Positions 9,981 through 18,851 of a stretch of DNA of 64,000 nucleotides are shown piece after piece (the first letter of the stretch is position 1; each line of letters starts with the position of its first letter). The position numbers and the translations under genes were made by a program. Source of the DNA: Cellvibrio sp. PSBB006. GTDB lineage: Bacteria > Pseudomonadota > Gammaproteobacteria > Pseudomonadales > Cellvibrionaceae. Location of the stretch: the NCBI RefSeq assembly GCF_002162135.1, contig NZ_CP021382.1, positions 2,850,001-2,914,000 on the forward strand. The letters run 5' to 3'. The notes beneath the pieces are model-generated. The model was not told the DNA's origin, searched no databases, and saw only the letters and a list, made by a program, of their open reading frames with translations.

Positions 9981-10010
9981 GCCCGGACAGCAATGTCCGG
10001 GCTTTTTTTT
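9981..10010 (+). terminator. Rho-independent terminator
   Basis: Nine-base perfect stem GCCCGGACA / TGTCCGGGC with a GCAA loop, followed by eight T. It lies 43 bases after the cytochrome stop and directly before the convergent autotransporter-like gene. Confidence 0.93.
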
Positions 10011-10017
10011 GGGTTAA

Positions 10018-11649
10018 TTAAAACTCCCAGTTAACCCCACCGGTAATCTGATACGCACTGGTATCCGCATAACTGCTCACGACCTTACCGGAGATAAATG
10101 TCGATACGCCGTTAGGCAGTACAAACGCGGTGCTCACATCCCACTGGTAGAACAAACTGTCCGCCGAGTCCGCACGCAATTCAAAATTACCCAAGGCATC
10201 AGCGTCCGTCAGATTAAACCCGATGTAGTCATTACTCAGATGCGCCTGATTCACCGCACTGAAACGCACACTTGGAATCATCACACCCCAATCCATCGCG
10301 AGGGTATAACTGGTATCCAGACCCAGGCTGGTGTTGAGCTGTTCATGGGTTTGGTCTTCAGCAGACGTCAACCAGGGTGAATCGCCAGTTTCTGCAAAAG
10401 CGTCCACTTGCGTGTTGAGGTAGTCCAGACGCACAAACGGTTTGAGCGCCCAGGCGCCGGGTTGCCAGTTGTATTCAAACTGCGTGCTCACGCTGAACTG
10501 GTCACTGCCGTAATCACTGTTGGCGACGGAAACATCCGGGAAGCGGATGATGCGCTGTGCTTCGGTATCACCGGAGGCATAACCCATCTGTAGATCAAGA
10601 CTGAGCGGGCCGCTGTACCAGGACAGGAAGCCGGTGAGGCTGATGACATCGGAATCCATGGTGCCGCCGTCGTTAGCGAAGTCGACATCGTAAGAGGCCC
10701 AATCCACCGCCGCGCCCAGGTTCAGATTGCTGTTAACGCGATAACCCAACCCGAGCAACACACCGACGGCTTCAGACTCATAGCCCGCTTCGCGCCAGGT
10801 CTGGTTGCGTTCGAAGCTTTCCATCTGCACCGAGGTCAGCACCGTCCAAGGCGAATCAAAACCATCACCCGCCGCGCCGCCGGTGGGCAGCATATGATCG
10901 TTAAAACCGACCACTGCACCGCCACCGCCGCTGCGCATTTGCGCCATGCCCTGGTAGATGCGTGAGGTTTTATTGCGGCTGTTTTCTGCCAGCAAACGGC
11001 TCTGGATTAACGCTTCATCCGGCGCGATCTCGGCCATGATGGGATTGAGATCGCCTTCGGCGGCTTCGGCATACAACAAATCACAATTGCTATCCAACTG
11101 CGCGGACAATTCACCGGCATTACAGGCGTCTTCCAACATGCCAGCCACGGCTTTGTTACGCGCACCGTCCACGTATAACTCGAAGGCAAAATTCGGTTCG
11201 GGCTCTGGTTGCGGCTCCGGTTCGGGTTCCGGCTCTGGCTCAGGTTCGGGCTCCGGTTCTGGCTCGGGTTCGGGTTCCGGCTCAGTCACCTCTACGGTCA
11301 CGACAGTCGAGCCACCGTAACCGGAATCGTCCACCACAAAATATGTAAAGGTGTCGGTGCCGACGAAGTCTTCGCTGGGCGGCGTGTAAACCAGTTGATT
11401 AGTTTCACTATCGAGAATCACCGAGCCGTATCCGGTGGATGTGGAATCAAAACTGTCGATGAAGAGATTGTTGTTCTCAACGTTATCCGAGGTATCGTTG
11501 GCCAATACATCAATGGCAATCGAGCCGGTGCCCTGTATCATGGTCGCCGTATCAGGGGTTGCAATAGCCGTGGCATTTGCCTGCTGCACCGCAGCGGCTA
11601 ACAGCAGCATGGGGATGGAATGAAGTGGATTTACACAGTGTTGCTTCAT
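10018..11649 (-). CDS. Autotransporter-type outer-membrane beta-barrel protein with Ig-like domain
   Basis: Probable surface protein of 543 residues. Signal peptide to about residue 26 (QQANA). Residues 30-122 form a cadherin/Ig-like module of the kind found in large adhesins: VLANDTSDN, then LVYTPPSEDFVGTDTFTYFV. Residues about 124-153 are an almost pure Glu-Pro repeat, a stiff periplasm- or wall-spanning linker. The C-terminal about 270 residues read as alternating amphipathic beta strands ending in GGVNWEF with a terminal Phe, as in autotransporter barrels. The passenger is very small compared with classical autotransporters. The ribosome site AAGGAC is well placed. Role (adhesion or anchoring) is inferred only. 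Confidence 0.72.
   Translation of the reverse strand: MKQHCVNPLHSIPMLLLAAAVQQANATAIATPDTATMIQGTGSIAIDVLANDTSDNVENNNLFIDSFDSTSTGYGSVILDSETNQLVYTPPSEDFVGTDTFTYFVVDDSGYGGSTVVTVEVTEPEPEPEPEPEPEPEPEPEPEPEPQPEPEPNFAFELYVDGARNKAVAGMLEDACNAGELSAQLDSNCDLLYAEAAEGDLNPIMAEIAPDEALIQSRLLAENSRNKTSRIYQGMAQMRSGGGGAVVGFNDHMLPTGGAAGDGFDSPWTVLTSVQMESFERNQTWREAGYESEAVGVLLGLGYRVNSNLNLGAAVDWASYDVDFANDGGTMDSDVISLTGFLSWYSGPLSLDLQMGYASGDTEAQRIIRFPDVSVANSDYGSDQFSVSTQFEYNWQPGAWALKPFVRLDYLNTQVDAFAETGDSPWLTSAEDQTHEQLNTSLGLDTSYTLAMDWGVMIPSVRFSAVNQAHLSNDYIGFNLTDADALGNFELRADSADSLFYQWDVSTAFVLPNGVSTFISGKVVSSYADTSAYQITGGVNWEF
11190..11285 (-). repeat. In-frame hexanucleotide repeat encoding (Glu-Pro)n
   Basis: Tandem variants of GGTTCG/GGCTCC/GGCTCT (plus strand) encode about 14 Glu-Pro units with one Gln-Pro. 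Units are multiples of six bases, so slippage would change linker length without breaking the frame. Confidence 0.85.
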
Positions 11650-11709
11650 ACAAAATGTCCTTTTGTCGAATGAATTGAATTAAAAAAATGCGAGGAGCGA
11701 GTACCGCAG

Positions 11710-12918
11710 ATGGCCACACAAACTCAAGGGAAAACCATATTGTGTACCTGGGAAATCGGAGGCGAATTGGGACATATTTCGCGCTATTCTGCAATAGTCA
11801 AAGCGCTGGAATCAGACGGGCACCACGTTGTACTCGCCTTAAAAGATTTATCGCGCGCGTACCCGTTTTTTTGCCACACCAAAGCCACCCTGATGCAAGC
11901 GCCGGTGTGGCTGCCCAAGGTCACCATGCAACGTCCCATCGCCTGCCTTGCCGACACCTTATTGTGCCTGGGCTATCTGGAAACCGACCCGCTCGACTGC
12001 CTGGTGCAAGCCTGGGAAAGCATTATCAACAGCGTTAAACCGGACCTGGTTATTTTCGATTACGCACCCACCGCCATGATCGCGTTGCGCCACATCCAAA
12101 TTCCCAAAATTTTAATCGGCACCGGCTTTGCCGATCCTGTCCCCGGCCGCTCCATTGTCGACTGGCGACCCTATCCGCAAGACGACGGGCTCGTTGCACG
12201 GCAGGAAGAACGCGTGCTACAGCAAGTGAATGCCGTACTCGCACGCCGCCAACAACCCACACTCACGCAGCTCACCGATTTATTTGCGGTAGACCGCGTG
12301 GTCATCAGCACCTTTCCGGAACTCGATTTGTATAGTCAACGCGACAACGCCGATTACTGCACCGGCCCCACCGCAAAATTGGTTGACACCCCCGTGAAAT
12401 TTGCCAGCGACGCGCGCCCGCGCATCCTCGCCTATTTAAAACCGGCGCACCCGAATATTGAATTACTGGTCACCGCCCTCGCCCGCTGTAAAGCCAACGT
12501 ATTTATCGCCTGCCCCAAAGGCCCGGCGAATTTATTTACGCCCCACGTCAGCGACCGTTTTCAATTCAGCAACGAATTGGTGGACCTGCAAGGCGCCATG
12601 AGCGATGTCGACTTATTTGTCGGCCACGGCAATGCATCATCCGTAAAAGAAAGTCTCGTTGCTGGAAATCCCACAGTGGTGTTACCGATTCAACTCGAAC
12701 AATTACTCACGGGCAGAAAAGTGCAGCAAGCCGGTTTCGGTGTGCTGGTAGAAAAAATACCGGGGCTGGATGAGATGGTAAAACTGCTGGATGACTTGTT
12801 GATGAATGGTGACAGTTATCGGGCAAATATTCAGACGTTATTGGAGCGGCATCCGGCACCGAGGCTGTGTGTGGCGGATGCGGTGGATAAAGCGGTGCGA
12901 CATTTACTCAATCATTAA
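11710..12918 (+). CDS. GT-B glycosyltransferase, UGT/MurG-like
   Basis: A 402-residue cytosolic glycosyltransferase of the GT-B fold. The N-terminus has the first beta strand and Gly loop (ILCTWEIGGELGHISRYSAIV) seen in GT1/GT28 enzymes. The C-terminal half carries the nucleotide-sugar site: DLFVGHGNASSVKESLVAGNPTVVLPIQLEQ, the counterpart of the HGG...GxP.vv.P..eQ signature. GAGGAG lies 12 bases before the ATG, slightly far. It is divergent from the autotransporter-like gene with a 60-base shared promoter gap and precedes an unknown gene by 22 bases. Donor and acceptor are unknown; glycosylation of the neighbouring surface protein is one possibility, purely from context. Confidence 0.75.
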   Translation: MATQTQGKTILCTWEIGGELGHISRYSAIVKALESDGHHVVLALKDLSRAYPFFCHTKATLMQAPVWLPKVTMQRPIACLADTLLCLGYLETDPLDCLVQAWESIINSVKPDLVIFDYAPTAMIALRHIQIPKILIGTGFADPVPGRSIVDWRPYPQDDGLVARQEERVLQQVNAVLARRQQPTLTQLTDLFAVDRVVISTFPELDLYSQRDNADYCTGPTAKLVDTPVKFASDARPRILAYLKPAHPNIELLVTALARCKANVFIACPKGPANLFTPHVSDRFQFSNELVDLQGAMSDVDLFVGHGNASSVKESLVAGNPTVVLPIQLEQLLTGRKVQQAGFGVLVEKIPGLDEMVKLLDDLLMNGDSYRANIQTLLERHPAPRLCVADAVDKAVRHLLNH

Positions 12919-12940
12919 GTGATATAGAAGGAGCTGTCTA

Positions 12941-14608
12941 ATGAGCATGGATCAAAACACTTATGAGATTCTGGAGGAAAAGTTTACCGGGCTTGCACCG
13001 GCTAGTTGCGTAGCCATCGCCTTGCGCGCGGCTCTACGTGTGTTGCCGCTGTTAATGCTTCACAGTTCAAGCGATGAGAAAACGCGCGTATCCATCAAGC
13101 CTTTCGGCTACTGGAGCGACAAAGACATACAAGAAAATTTGTTGGCGACCCTCAGCGCACAAGGACTTGCCATACGCTTGCTTGCACCCTGCTCAACTGA
13201 CTATGTAAATGTCATAAGCCCTCTATTTGGGCACCTGGAAAAAACGATCTACAAAGCATCGGGCAGTCTTGATTTCGCATGCAGGCGAGCCTATTCGAAT
13301 GAATATTTATTCTCCGATGCCTGTGGCAAGGCCTACACCGCCAGCACTGTCTGCGCGAGTGCCGTTATCGGCAGCATCTACAAAAACCTCGAAACCGCAG
13401 GATTTTTACAATCAAACTTCGAAGCAGCGGCCGAAAAGATGGTGAACATAAAAGCCTATGCAAAGGAAGCCGATCACTTGCATCAACAATTAATTGCTGC
13501 CGCGACATACGCCACGGAAAATAATTTTGCAAAAGAAAAAGCAAGCGTCACTGCCTTGGTAATCAATGAAGCAAAAAAAATATCAGCGCGTTTTAACCTG
13601 CGCGCCGACACCATCTCGCACATAATTGCTGATACGAAAACCGATACACTAAAAGAACTCCACGACGCTGCGCATGCTGCTGCAAAAGCTTTCCAACGAG
13701 TATGCGAAAGCACCGTAACCTCTGCAGGCCAAGAATTCATCGAAACGCTCCATGAGGCATTATCCGCAGCCGCGCTGTATGAAGATGTTCGCGTTTCAAT
13801 GCTACCTTTCGGCAATGACATCAGCACGGATTTTTACGTAGAAGCACCGCAACAATCTTACATTGCACTAAAAACATTGCTGCTAGAGCCGAGCAAACTG
13901 GTCGCCAAGATTAACCACTGCATCCAGTCTGCAGGAAAAATTATTGAGGGATTCAATGATGCTATTCGAGAACCCCGGATGCGGGATTTCACTGCTGCCT
14001 TTGATAACTACGATATCGCCTACCGGCAGTTTGATGAATTTATAGGGTTTGCACTAACGCCTGACAGTTCTGAATTATCATCTTCCCTGGCAGCCCTCTA
14101 TCATTTTTCAACCCCAGCCAAACTAAGTGATATTCGTGGTGCTGATATCGAAACCTACGACGCAACCATTGCCCAACACGCTATTGATGCTATCGGCTAT
14201 ACGCTCTCAGGCTGCCACGCCGACGTTGATGCCTACTCAAAATATGACACCTACACGATCAGGGAATTATCTTTGGATGCGGTACTAAGCGATCTGGAAT
14301 TTCTCAATCGACATTCTATCCATGAGTTATTTGTACGGCGATTGTGGTCACCACCATTACCCACGCACACCGCAGATGAACGCCCTGCAATTCACACGCT
14401 CTATCCCGGCGCATCAAAGCTTTGGCAATTCCTCTGGAACGATTTCAAACGTGATGCACTAGCCATCGACCAAGACCTGCGTCTCTGGCTGGATTGGTAT
14501 GACGGGTTATTTACACAGGGTGAAATGGATATCCCCGCGCTGGAAGCGCTGATTGAAACTTCATATCCACAGCAGTATGAAATAACGGAACCAGAAGAGG
14601 TTTTATAG
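12941..14608 (+). CDS. Uncharacterised 555-residue protein
   Basis: I do not recognise this protein. It has no signal peptide or clear membrane span and is mostly Ala-rich and apparently helical, with a candidate coiled-coil between about residues 165 and 260 (many Ala/Lys/Glu heptads). Near residue 90 a 50-residue stretch contains five Cys within Ala/Ser-rich sequence. The start has AGGAG 8 bases upstream; a second Met two codons later is equally possible. It follows the glycosyltransferase by 22 bases, so cotranscription is likely. Nothing in the sequence supports an enzymatic assignment. Confidence 0.75.
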   Translation: MSMDQNTYEILEEKFTGLAPASCVAIALRAALRVLPLLMLHSSSDEKTRVSIKPFGYWSDKDIQENLLATLSAQGLAIRLLAPCSTDYVNVISPLFGHLEKTIYKASGSLDFACRRAYSNEYLFSDACGKAYTASTVCASAVIGSIYKNLETAGFLQSNFEAAAEKMVNIKAYAKEADHLHQQLIAAATYATENNFAKEKASVTALVINEAKKISARFNLRADTISHIIADTKTDTLKELHDAAHAAAKAFQRVCESTVTSAGQEFIETLHEALSAAALYEDVRVSMLPFGNDISTDFYVEAPQQSYIALKTLLLEPSKLVAKINHCIQSAGKIIEGFNDAIREPRMRDFTAAFDNYDIAYRQFDEFIGFALTPDSSELSSSLAALYHFSTPAKLSDIRGADIETYDATIAQHAIDAIGYTLSGCHADVDAYSKYDTYTIRELSLDAVLSDLEFLNRHSIHELFVRRLWSPPLPTHTADERPAIHTLYPGASKLWQFLWNDFKRDALAIDQDLRLWLDWYDGLFTQGEMDIPALEALIETSYPQQYEITEPEEVL

Positions 14609-14707
14609 GCAGTGCATCACATCACAAACAAATTCGCGCCGACCGTGCCATAATCAGCGCCGTCGTACAGTCAAGCTTTTCCAACCATAACTACAGGAGC
14701 TAATAAG

Positions 14708-15097
14708 ATGCAACGCAAATCCTCTACCCTGTCCACCACCGTTATCGCTTTATTCACATTGCTGGTCATCGCCCCGCTGTCGTTTGCGGAATCCAGCGCG
14801 ATTGCCACGATGGCGCGCATTGTTGCCGAGTTGAATCATTACCCGTCTGCCGAGCAGAAAACAGCGTTGACCGCGATCAGCAAAGATGAGAGCAACAGCG
14901 AAGCCACGCGAGCGATTGCCGAGGCGATTCATAACGTTGAGCACAAAGCCAAAGCTGAAGACGTGGCTACGCTGAAAATCGTCAGTGAAACGGAATCCAC
15001 CACTGAAGAAGAAAAACAACTGGCGGAAATTGTGATGAACCTGAATCACAGTGTGAGCGCAGAAACCAAAAAAGCGTTAGAAGCATTAGCGAAGTAA
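14708..15097 (+). CDS. Small exported protein with three tandem helical repeats
   Basis: A 129-residue protein with a signal peptide ending SFAES (about residue 27). The mature part consists of three diverged repeats of about 33 residues, each containing an IAE/IVAE helix, an N-x-x-H pair, a (S/K)AE-x-K stretch and a following A(L)-x-x-I/A helix: AELNHYPSAEQKTAL, then EAIHNVEHKAKAEDVATL, then MNLNHSVSAETKKAL. The third lacks its acidic tail. TACAGGAGC provides a ribosome site. Family not recognised; probably a small periplasmic helical protein. Confidence 0.75.
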   Translation: MQRKSSTLSTTVIALFTLLVIAPLSFAESSAIATMARIVAELNHYPSAEQKTALTAISKDESNSEATRAIAEAIHNVEHKAKAEDVATLKIVSETESTTEEEKQLAEIVMNLNHSVSAETKKALEALAK

Positions 15098-15497
15098 AAA
15101 ATCAAATCCCGCCGGTTATTCACCGCTTTGGCAATTTACCGGCGGGCCGCTCAAACTGGCCCGTCATAATCCAGCAGAATCAAAATCCTATCCTGAAATA
15201 CATCGATCAGGCCTTTACCCAAGGACTCTACTCATCACCGTAAAGCTTTATGGCATGTGTGAGTCGCCTGTTATGTGATGTAATTGACTGAAATACCCCT
15301 CTAAGCAACTATTCAGTTTTCTTCTCTTTCGCCCAATGCAATTGGGTGGCTTCATCAAACAACATGGCTCAGCTTAATGTAACGAGAGTCATAATTTGAT
15401 TTCTGTTGAACACATATAACCGGTGTGTAAATTGACACAATAAAATCATCGGAAATTATCCTTCTTATTACTTCAATAACTAAAGCTTGGAGGCAAC
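15098..15497. other. Intergenic region with a GC-rich hairpin
   Basis: Contains a perfect 9-base inverted repeat CCCGCCGGT / ACCGGCGGG (15108-15116 and 15138-15146, 21-base loop) just after the preceding stop. There is no T-run, so it is not a standard terminator. The remaining roughly 350 bases are AT-richer and presumably hold the promoter of the next gene; TTGGAGG precedes its ATG. No gene is seen. Confidence 0.55.
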
Positions 15498-17768
15498 ATG
15501 AAAGCAGGTCAAAGCAATGGTGGAAACCCATTTTATGGAATATCCGTTGGATCTACCGTGCACGAAAATGATGGATCATTTTCAGCACCCGTTATTCAGG
15601 AAGGCATGACACGATTTGCCGCAGGCACTGAGGGCACTATCAGAATGTCGGGCAACAGTGCGTTTATATACAGCGACTCAATGAATCAGGGCTCCTTTGG
15701 TGTCTCGGGCAGTTATGGCGTAAAGGGGGTTTCACAATACACAGCCGCAGTAAGCGGCTATGTTGGAAACACCAATGCGCAGAACAGTCGCAGCACGTCA
15801 CTGTCGATTGATCTTATGACCTGGGCAGGTATCGAGTATATTGACTTCAACAATCTCTCTGTCTCTGAACTGGTTTGTGGAATGTCTGCAAATCCACAAG
15901 CCGACCTGTTAAAGGCGCTGGAAAAATTTAATGCTATGAGGAGCGCCGACTCCGCCACAAAAGATAACGCAATACGAGAATGGATTGCGGCGTGCGAAGA
16001 CTTTTACGCACGACAAGGAACCGGTGTTGTCATCGGTGTTCTCTGGGGAGCCTATGGGTCGGTCAACCTTACCTTCACGTCGGATGCACAGGAAGATAAA
16101 TGGCAATATGGCGGGAAAGCCGGCTTCACCTATGCGGGAACAGGCGCATCGGTGGCCATTTCAGCTGCGTATGGCGGGTCTAAATCTTCAATTGCTGAAG
16201 CGGGATTTGCTCAGGTGGACGCTTATTACAGTGGCAAAAGCGTGCAGAAAGAGATCACCGCCTGGGCGCAGCAATATCAAGAAATAGCCAATAAAGGACT
16301 CAATGAACTCGGAAAACAGAAAGTTACCCGCAACGCTGAATTGATTGATAACTCCAGCGCACCCACTATCCCGGATTTTGTAAAGCCAGACAAGAAGCCT
16401 AAAGTGACTGACCTGATCAGTGAAATAAAAGATCTTGATGGCCTTGAAGCTTATGCAACAGCCGCTGCATTTGAGAAATATAAAGCCGGTGGCGGTGAGG
16501 GTGACTTGGATGCGTTTATAAAGTCCCGGAAAGAAAACAATGATATTACCGGATTAGTGGATGAACCTGTCGCACCCGATCTGGACGCGCCGCACAACCA
16601 AAACCTGATGGACGATCAACAGCCAGAGCCGCCACACCACAATCTAAAAGAACAAACATCACCCCTTCTCAGTAATCCCCAGGACGAATTCGTACCCATG
16701 GGATTGTGGATTGCCAGTTGGAGCAAACTATTCCCTTGGCTGGTTTCGGGTCACGACAATCGTATCCCCAAAGATGCACAAGCAACTGACATCATACGTT
16801 TGCGCACCTACATTCAGGACTGCAGATCACTTGAGCGCATTTATCACACGGTTTATACCGCCGGTGTCACAATTGAAGGCGTTAATTTCGGTGCGTTGAG
16901 GGACGCGTTCGGACATGCTGCATCCAAGGCGATTGATGTAATGCGCGATCTCAACCGCGTCGATGTTCGCACCCAATTGCAATCTCTGGTGGGTGAATTA
17001 AGTAAAACCGCACACAACATTTATCGCGTGTGGGTCGACAACCCCATCTTGCGGGAGTATCAACTGGGAGGCGGACTTTACGCTACCGATGAAAGAGACA
17101 AACCCTTTGGATCATTAAAAGAACTTAAATTTTCTCCTAACGGCTTGATAAACCATAGTTCAATGACGTTTGAGGCATCAGGTTTCGAAATTGACAAAAA
17201 ACCGCTGAACACTGAAGCCTTCGCTCAAGACATAAAGGGCCGGCCTGTGATTTTGCCCGATGGGCATATCGTCGTTTTTATAACCGATGGAGAGAAAGAT
17301 ACCTCCGGGTTCCTCAGCGGCAATCGCGACGAAGTAAATACTTTTGATATCGTTCTGCAAGCATCTGGCAAGGTGCAGTCGCAGGATGAATGGGAGAATT
17401 TTCTTAGTGCAATACCCTTCAAGATCACGCCGCTGGGACTACAGGCCGTTGGTCTGATTCCGCGGCCCTGGCCAAATAAAAAAGGTCAGATGTACGGGGC
17501 TCCTGGAATATACCGTTTGATTCCTATTCCATTCAGTGCAGCAAATGGTGTTGATTGGCGCTTTGGTGCCACCACAACCGGTACCGGTAATCTTCAAGCA
17601 CAACTGGATAAATTACGGGCCGACCTGAAATCCCGGCCTCAATGGAGCCTGGATAGCGACCATTGGAAAGGCTTTGCATGGAGCGATAACGCCTATACCA
17701 CCAGAGAGATCAAGCCGTCATACATTGGCATTACTGACGAGGTGAAGAATATTTTTGGTTCAAGGTGA
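15498..17768 (+). CDS. Large orphan protein with a MACPF-like signature (possible pore-forming toxin)
   Basis: 756 residues, no signal peptide. Residues about 165-195 (FYARQGTGVVIGVLWGAYGSV within) match the spacing of the MACPF/CDC signature, in which F-x-x-x-G-T-H-x-V precedes a Gly-rich strand; the usual His is Gly here. It is flanked by Ser/Thr/Gly-rich strands (SFGVSGSYGVKGVSQYTAAV; GASVAISAAYGGSKS) of the sort that become membrane hairpins. Residues about 290-380 are charged and Pro-rich, a likely linker, and the C-terminal half looks globular. GGAGG precedes the ATG. The whole gene stands alone between two 400-base gaps. The MACPF call rests on a single motif, so treat it as a hypothesis; an unrelated Gly-rich beta protein is the alternative. 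Confidence 0.45.
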   Translation: MKAGQSNGGNPFYGISVGSTVHENDGSFSAPVIQEGMTRFAAGTEGTIRMSGNSAFIYSDSMNQGSFGVSGSYGVKGVSQYTAAVSGYVGNTNAQNSRSTSLSIDLMTWAGIEYIDFNNLSVSELVCGMSANPQADLLKALEKFNAMRSADSATKDNAIREWIAACEDFYARQGTGVVIGVLWGAYGSVNLTFTSDAQEDKWQYGGKAGFTYAGTGASVAISAAYGGSKSSIAEAGFAQVDAYYSGKSVQKEITAWAQQYQEIANKGLNELGKQKVTRNAELIDNSSAPTIPDFVKPDKKPKVTDLISEIKDLDGLEAYATAAAFEKYKAGGGEGDLDAFIKSRKENNDITGLVDEPVAPDLDAPHNQNLMDDQQPEPPHHNLKEQTSPLLSNPQDEFVPMGLWIASWSKLFPWLVSGHDNRIPKDAQATDIIRLRTYIQDCRSLERIYHTVYTAGVTIEGVNFGALRDAFGHAASKAIDVMRDLNRVDVRTQLQSLVGELSKTAHNIYRVWVDNPILREYQLGGGLYATDERDKPFGSLKELKFSPNGLINHSSMTFEASGFEIDKKPLNTEAFAQDIKGRPVILPDGHIVVFITDGEKDTSGFLSGNRDEVNTFDIVLQASGKVQSQDEWENFLSAIPFKITPLGLQAVGLIPRPWPNKKGQMYGAPGIYRLIPIPFSAANGVDWRFGATTTGTGNLQAQLDKLRADLKSRPQWSLDSDHWKGFAWSDNAYTTREIKPSYIGITDEVKNIFGSR

Positions 17769-18165
17769 GATAATCAGGATCGACGAATAGGCTCTGGCCA
17801 GCATTAACCTTTAGTAAATTCTGGCTGAGAGCCTTAAAAATCAGTTTAGCCGATCAGACAGTAACCCTGGTGGACATTGTTATAAATCTAAAAGTCATTT
17901 TAGTTTCGGAACTCATATTCACCATAGATTGGATCAAAAAAAACAGGCATCTTCATTTAAGCAAGCCGCGCAACAAACACATTTGCCTTCACGTACGTGT
18001 AATTCCGTGTAATTGACTTTTCTGCAAAGCGAAGCGGCTATATAAAAACCGAAAAAGCCATAACAAATTGTTATCTAAAGCACCGCTTCATTACTGGCAT
18101 GTAAAGCAGCAATAGGCTTTACTATTCAGCAGTGCGACATTGGGATTCAGACAAGGCGTGTTGTT
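17769..18165. other. Intergenic region, no gene seen
   Basis: About 400 AT-rich bases between the MACPF-like gene and the BRCT gene. No open frame with a ribosome site, no tRNA-like fold and no convincing terminator could be identified. Confidence 0.5.
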
Positions 18166-18774
18166 ATGGACATCTTCACTCGGTTTAACCGCAAAGCCAT
18201 TCAAGACCGGCAGATAGATACGCTGATCGGTATCAGCAAAGGGCTTATTGCTGACAACACCATCAATACCATGGAAGCCGAATTCCTGATGAATTGGCTT
18301 ATCCAAAATCAACAAACCAGCAACCCCGTCATTGTTAACCTGCTCGAAAAAATCGGCATCATGCTGCAAGACGGCATATTGGATAATGGAGAATCCAAAG
18401 AGCTGCTTTCACTCTTGCACCGTATAACCGGCGAAAGCAGCACGCTCGGCGAATTGACCAAAACCACCACATTACCAATCAATAAACCACAACCCGCTAT
18501 TACTTTTCATGGTATGACATTTTTGTTCACAGGAACCTGTGCATTTGGCACGCGCGCCCAATGCCAAGCAGCCGTCGAAACGCTTGGCGGTGTAAATGCT
18601 GGCAGCGTGAATAAATCATTAAATTATTTGGTGCTTGGAACCTATGTAACGGATAGCTGGGCGCATGAAACCTTTGGACGGAAGATAGAAAAGGCGATGG
18701 AGTATCGGGATAGTGGAGTGCCGTTGGTGATTGTGACGGAGGAGCATTGGGCTGGAGAGGCTGGACTTGCTTGA
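18166..18774 (+). CDS. Stand-alone BRCT-domain protein
   Basis: 202 residues. Residues about 113-195 form a BRCT domain like that at the C-terminus of NAD-dependent DNA ligase: GMTFLFTGTCAFGTRAQCQ, then VETLGGVNAGSVNKSLNYLV, then KIEKAMEYRDSGVPLVIVTE with a final Trp. The N-terminal 90 residues are helical (MEAEFLMNWLIQNQ and ISKGLIADNTIN segments) and may be an oligomerisation or TerB-like part. BRCT domains bind phosphopeptides or DNA ends, so a DNA-repair role is plausible. It lies immediately left of the defence island but its base composition is closer to the chromosome. Confidence 0.8.
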   Translation: MDIFTRFNRKAIQDRQIDTLIGISKGLIADNTINTMEAEFLMNWLIQNQQTSNPVIVNLLEKIGIMLQDGILDNGESKELLSLLHRITGESSTLGELTKTTTLPINKPQPAITFHGMTFLFTGTCAFGTRAQCQAAVETLGGVNAGSVNKSLNYLVLGTYVTDSWAHETFGRKIEKAMEYRDSGVPLVIVTEEHWAGEAGLA

Positions 18775-18783
18775 AAGTTGGGA

Positions 18784-18805
18784 CCGCTTTGTGCCCAAAG
18801 CGGAC
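18784..18805. repeat. Hairpin repeat, left flank of defence island
   Basis: Perfect inverted repeat CCGCTTTG / CAAAGCGG with a TGCC loop, ten bases after the BRCT stop and without a T-run. Read on the minus strand it resembles the sequence at 24070-24091 (17 of 22 bases by hand), on the other side of the Gabija/kinase block. Confidence 0.5.
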
Positions 18806-18851
18806 TTTGAGTGTTAGGTAAATATGCAGAATTTTGTAAAAGGAAAAACTG

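Noticed and set aside
11190..11285. Regular repeats as a possible CRISPR array
   Set aside because: Six-base in-frame units coding Glu-Pro, no spacers.
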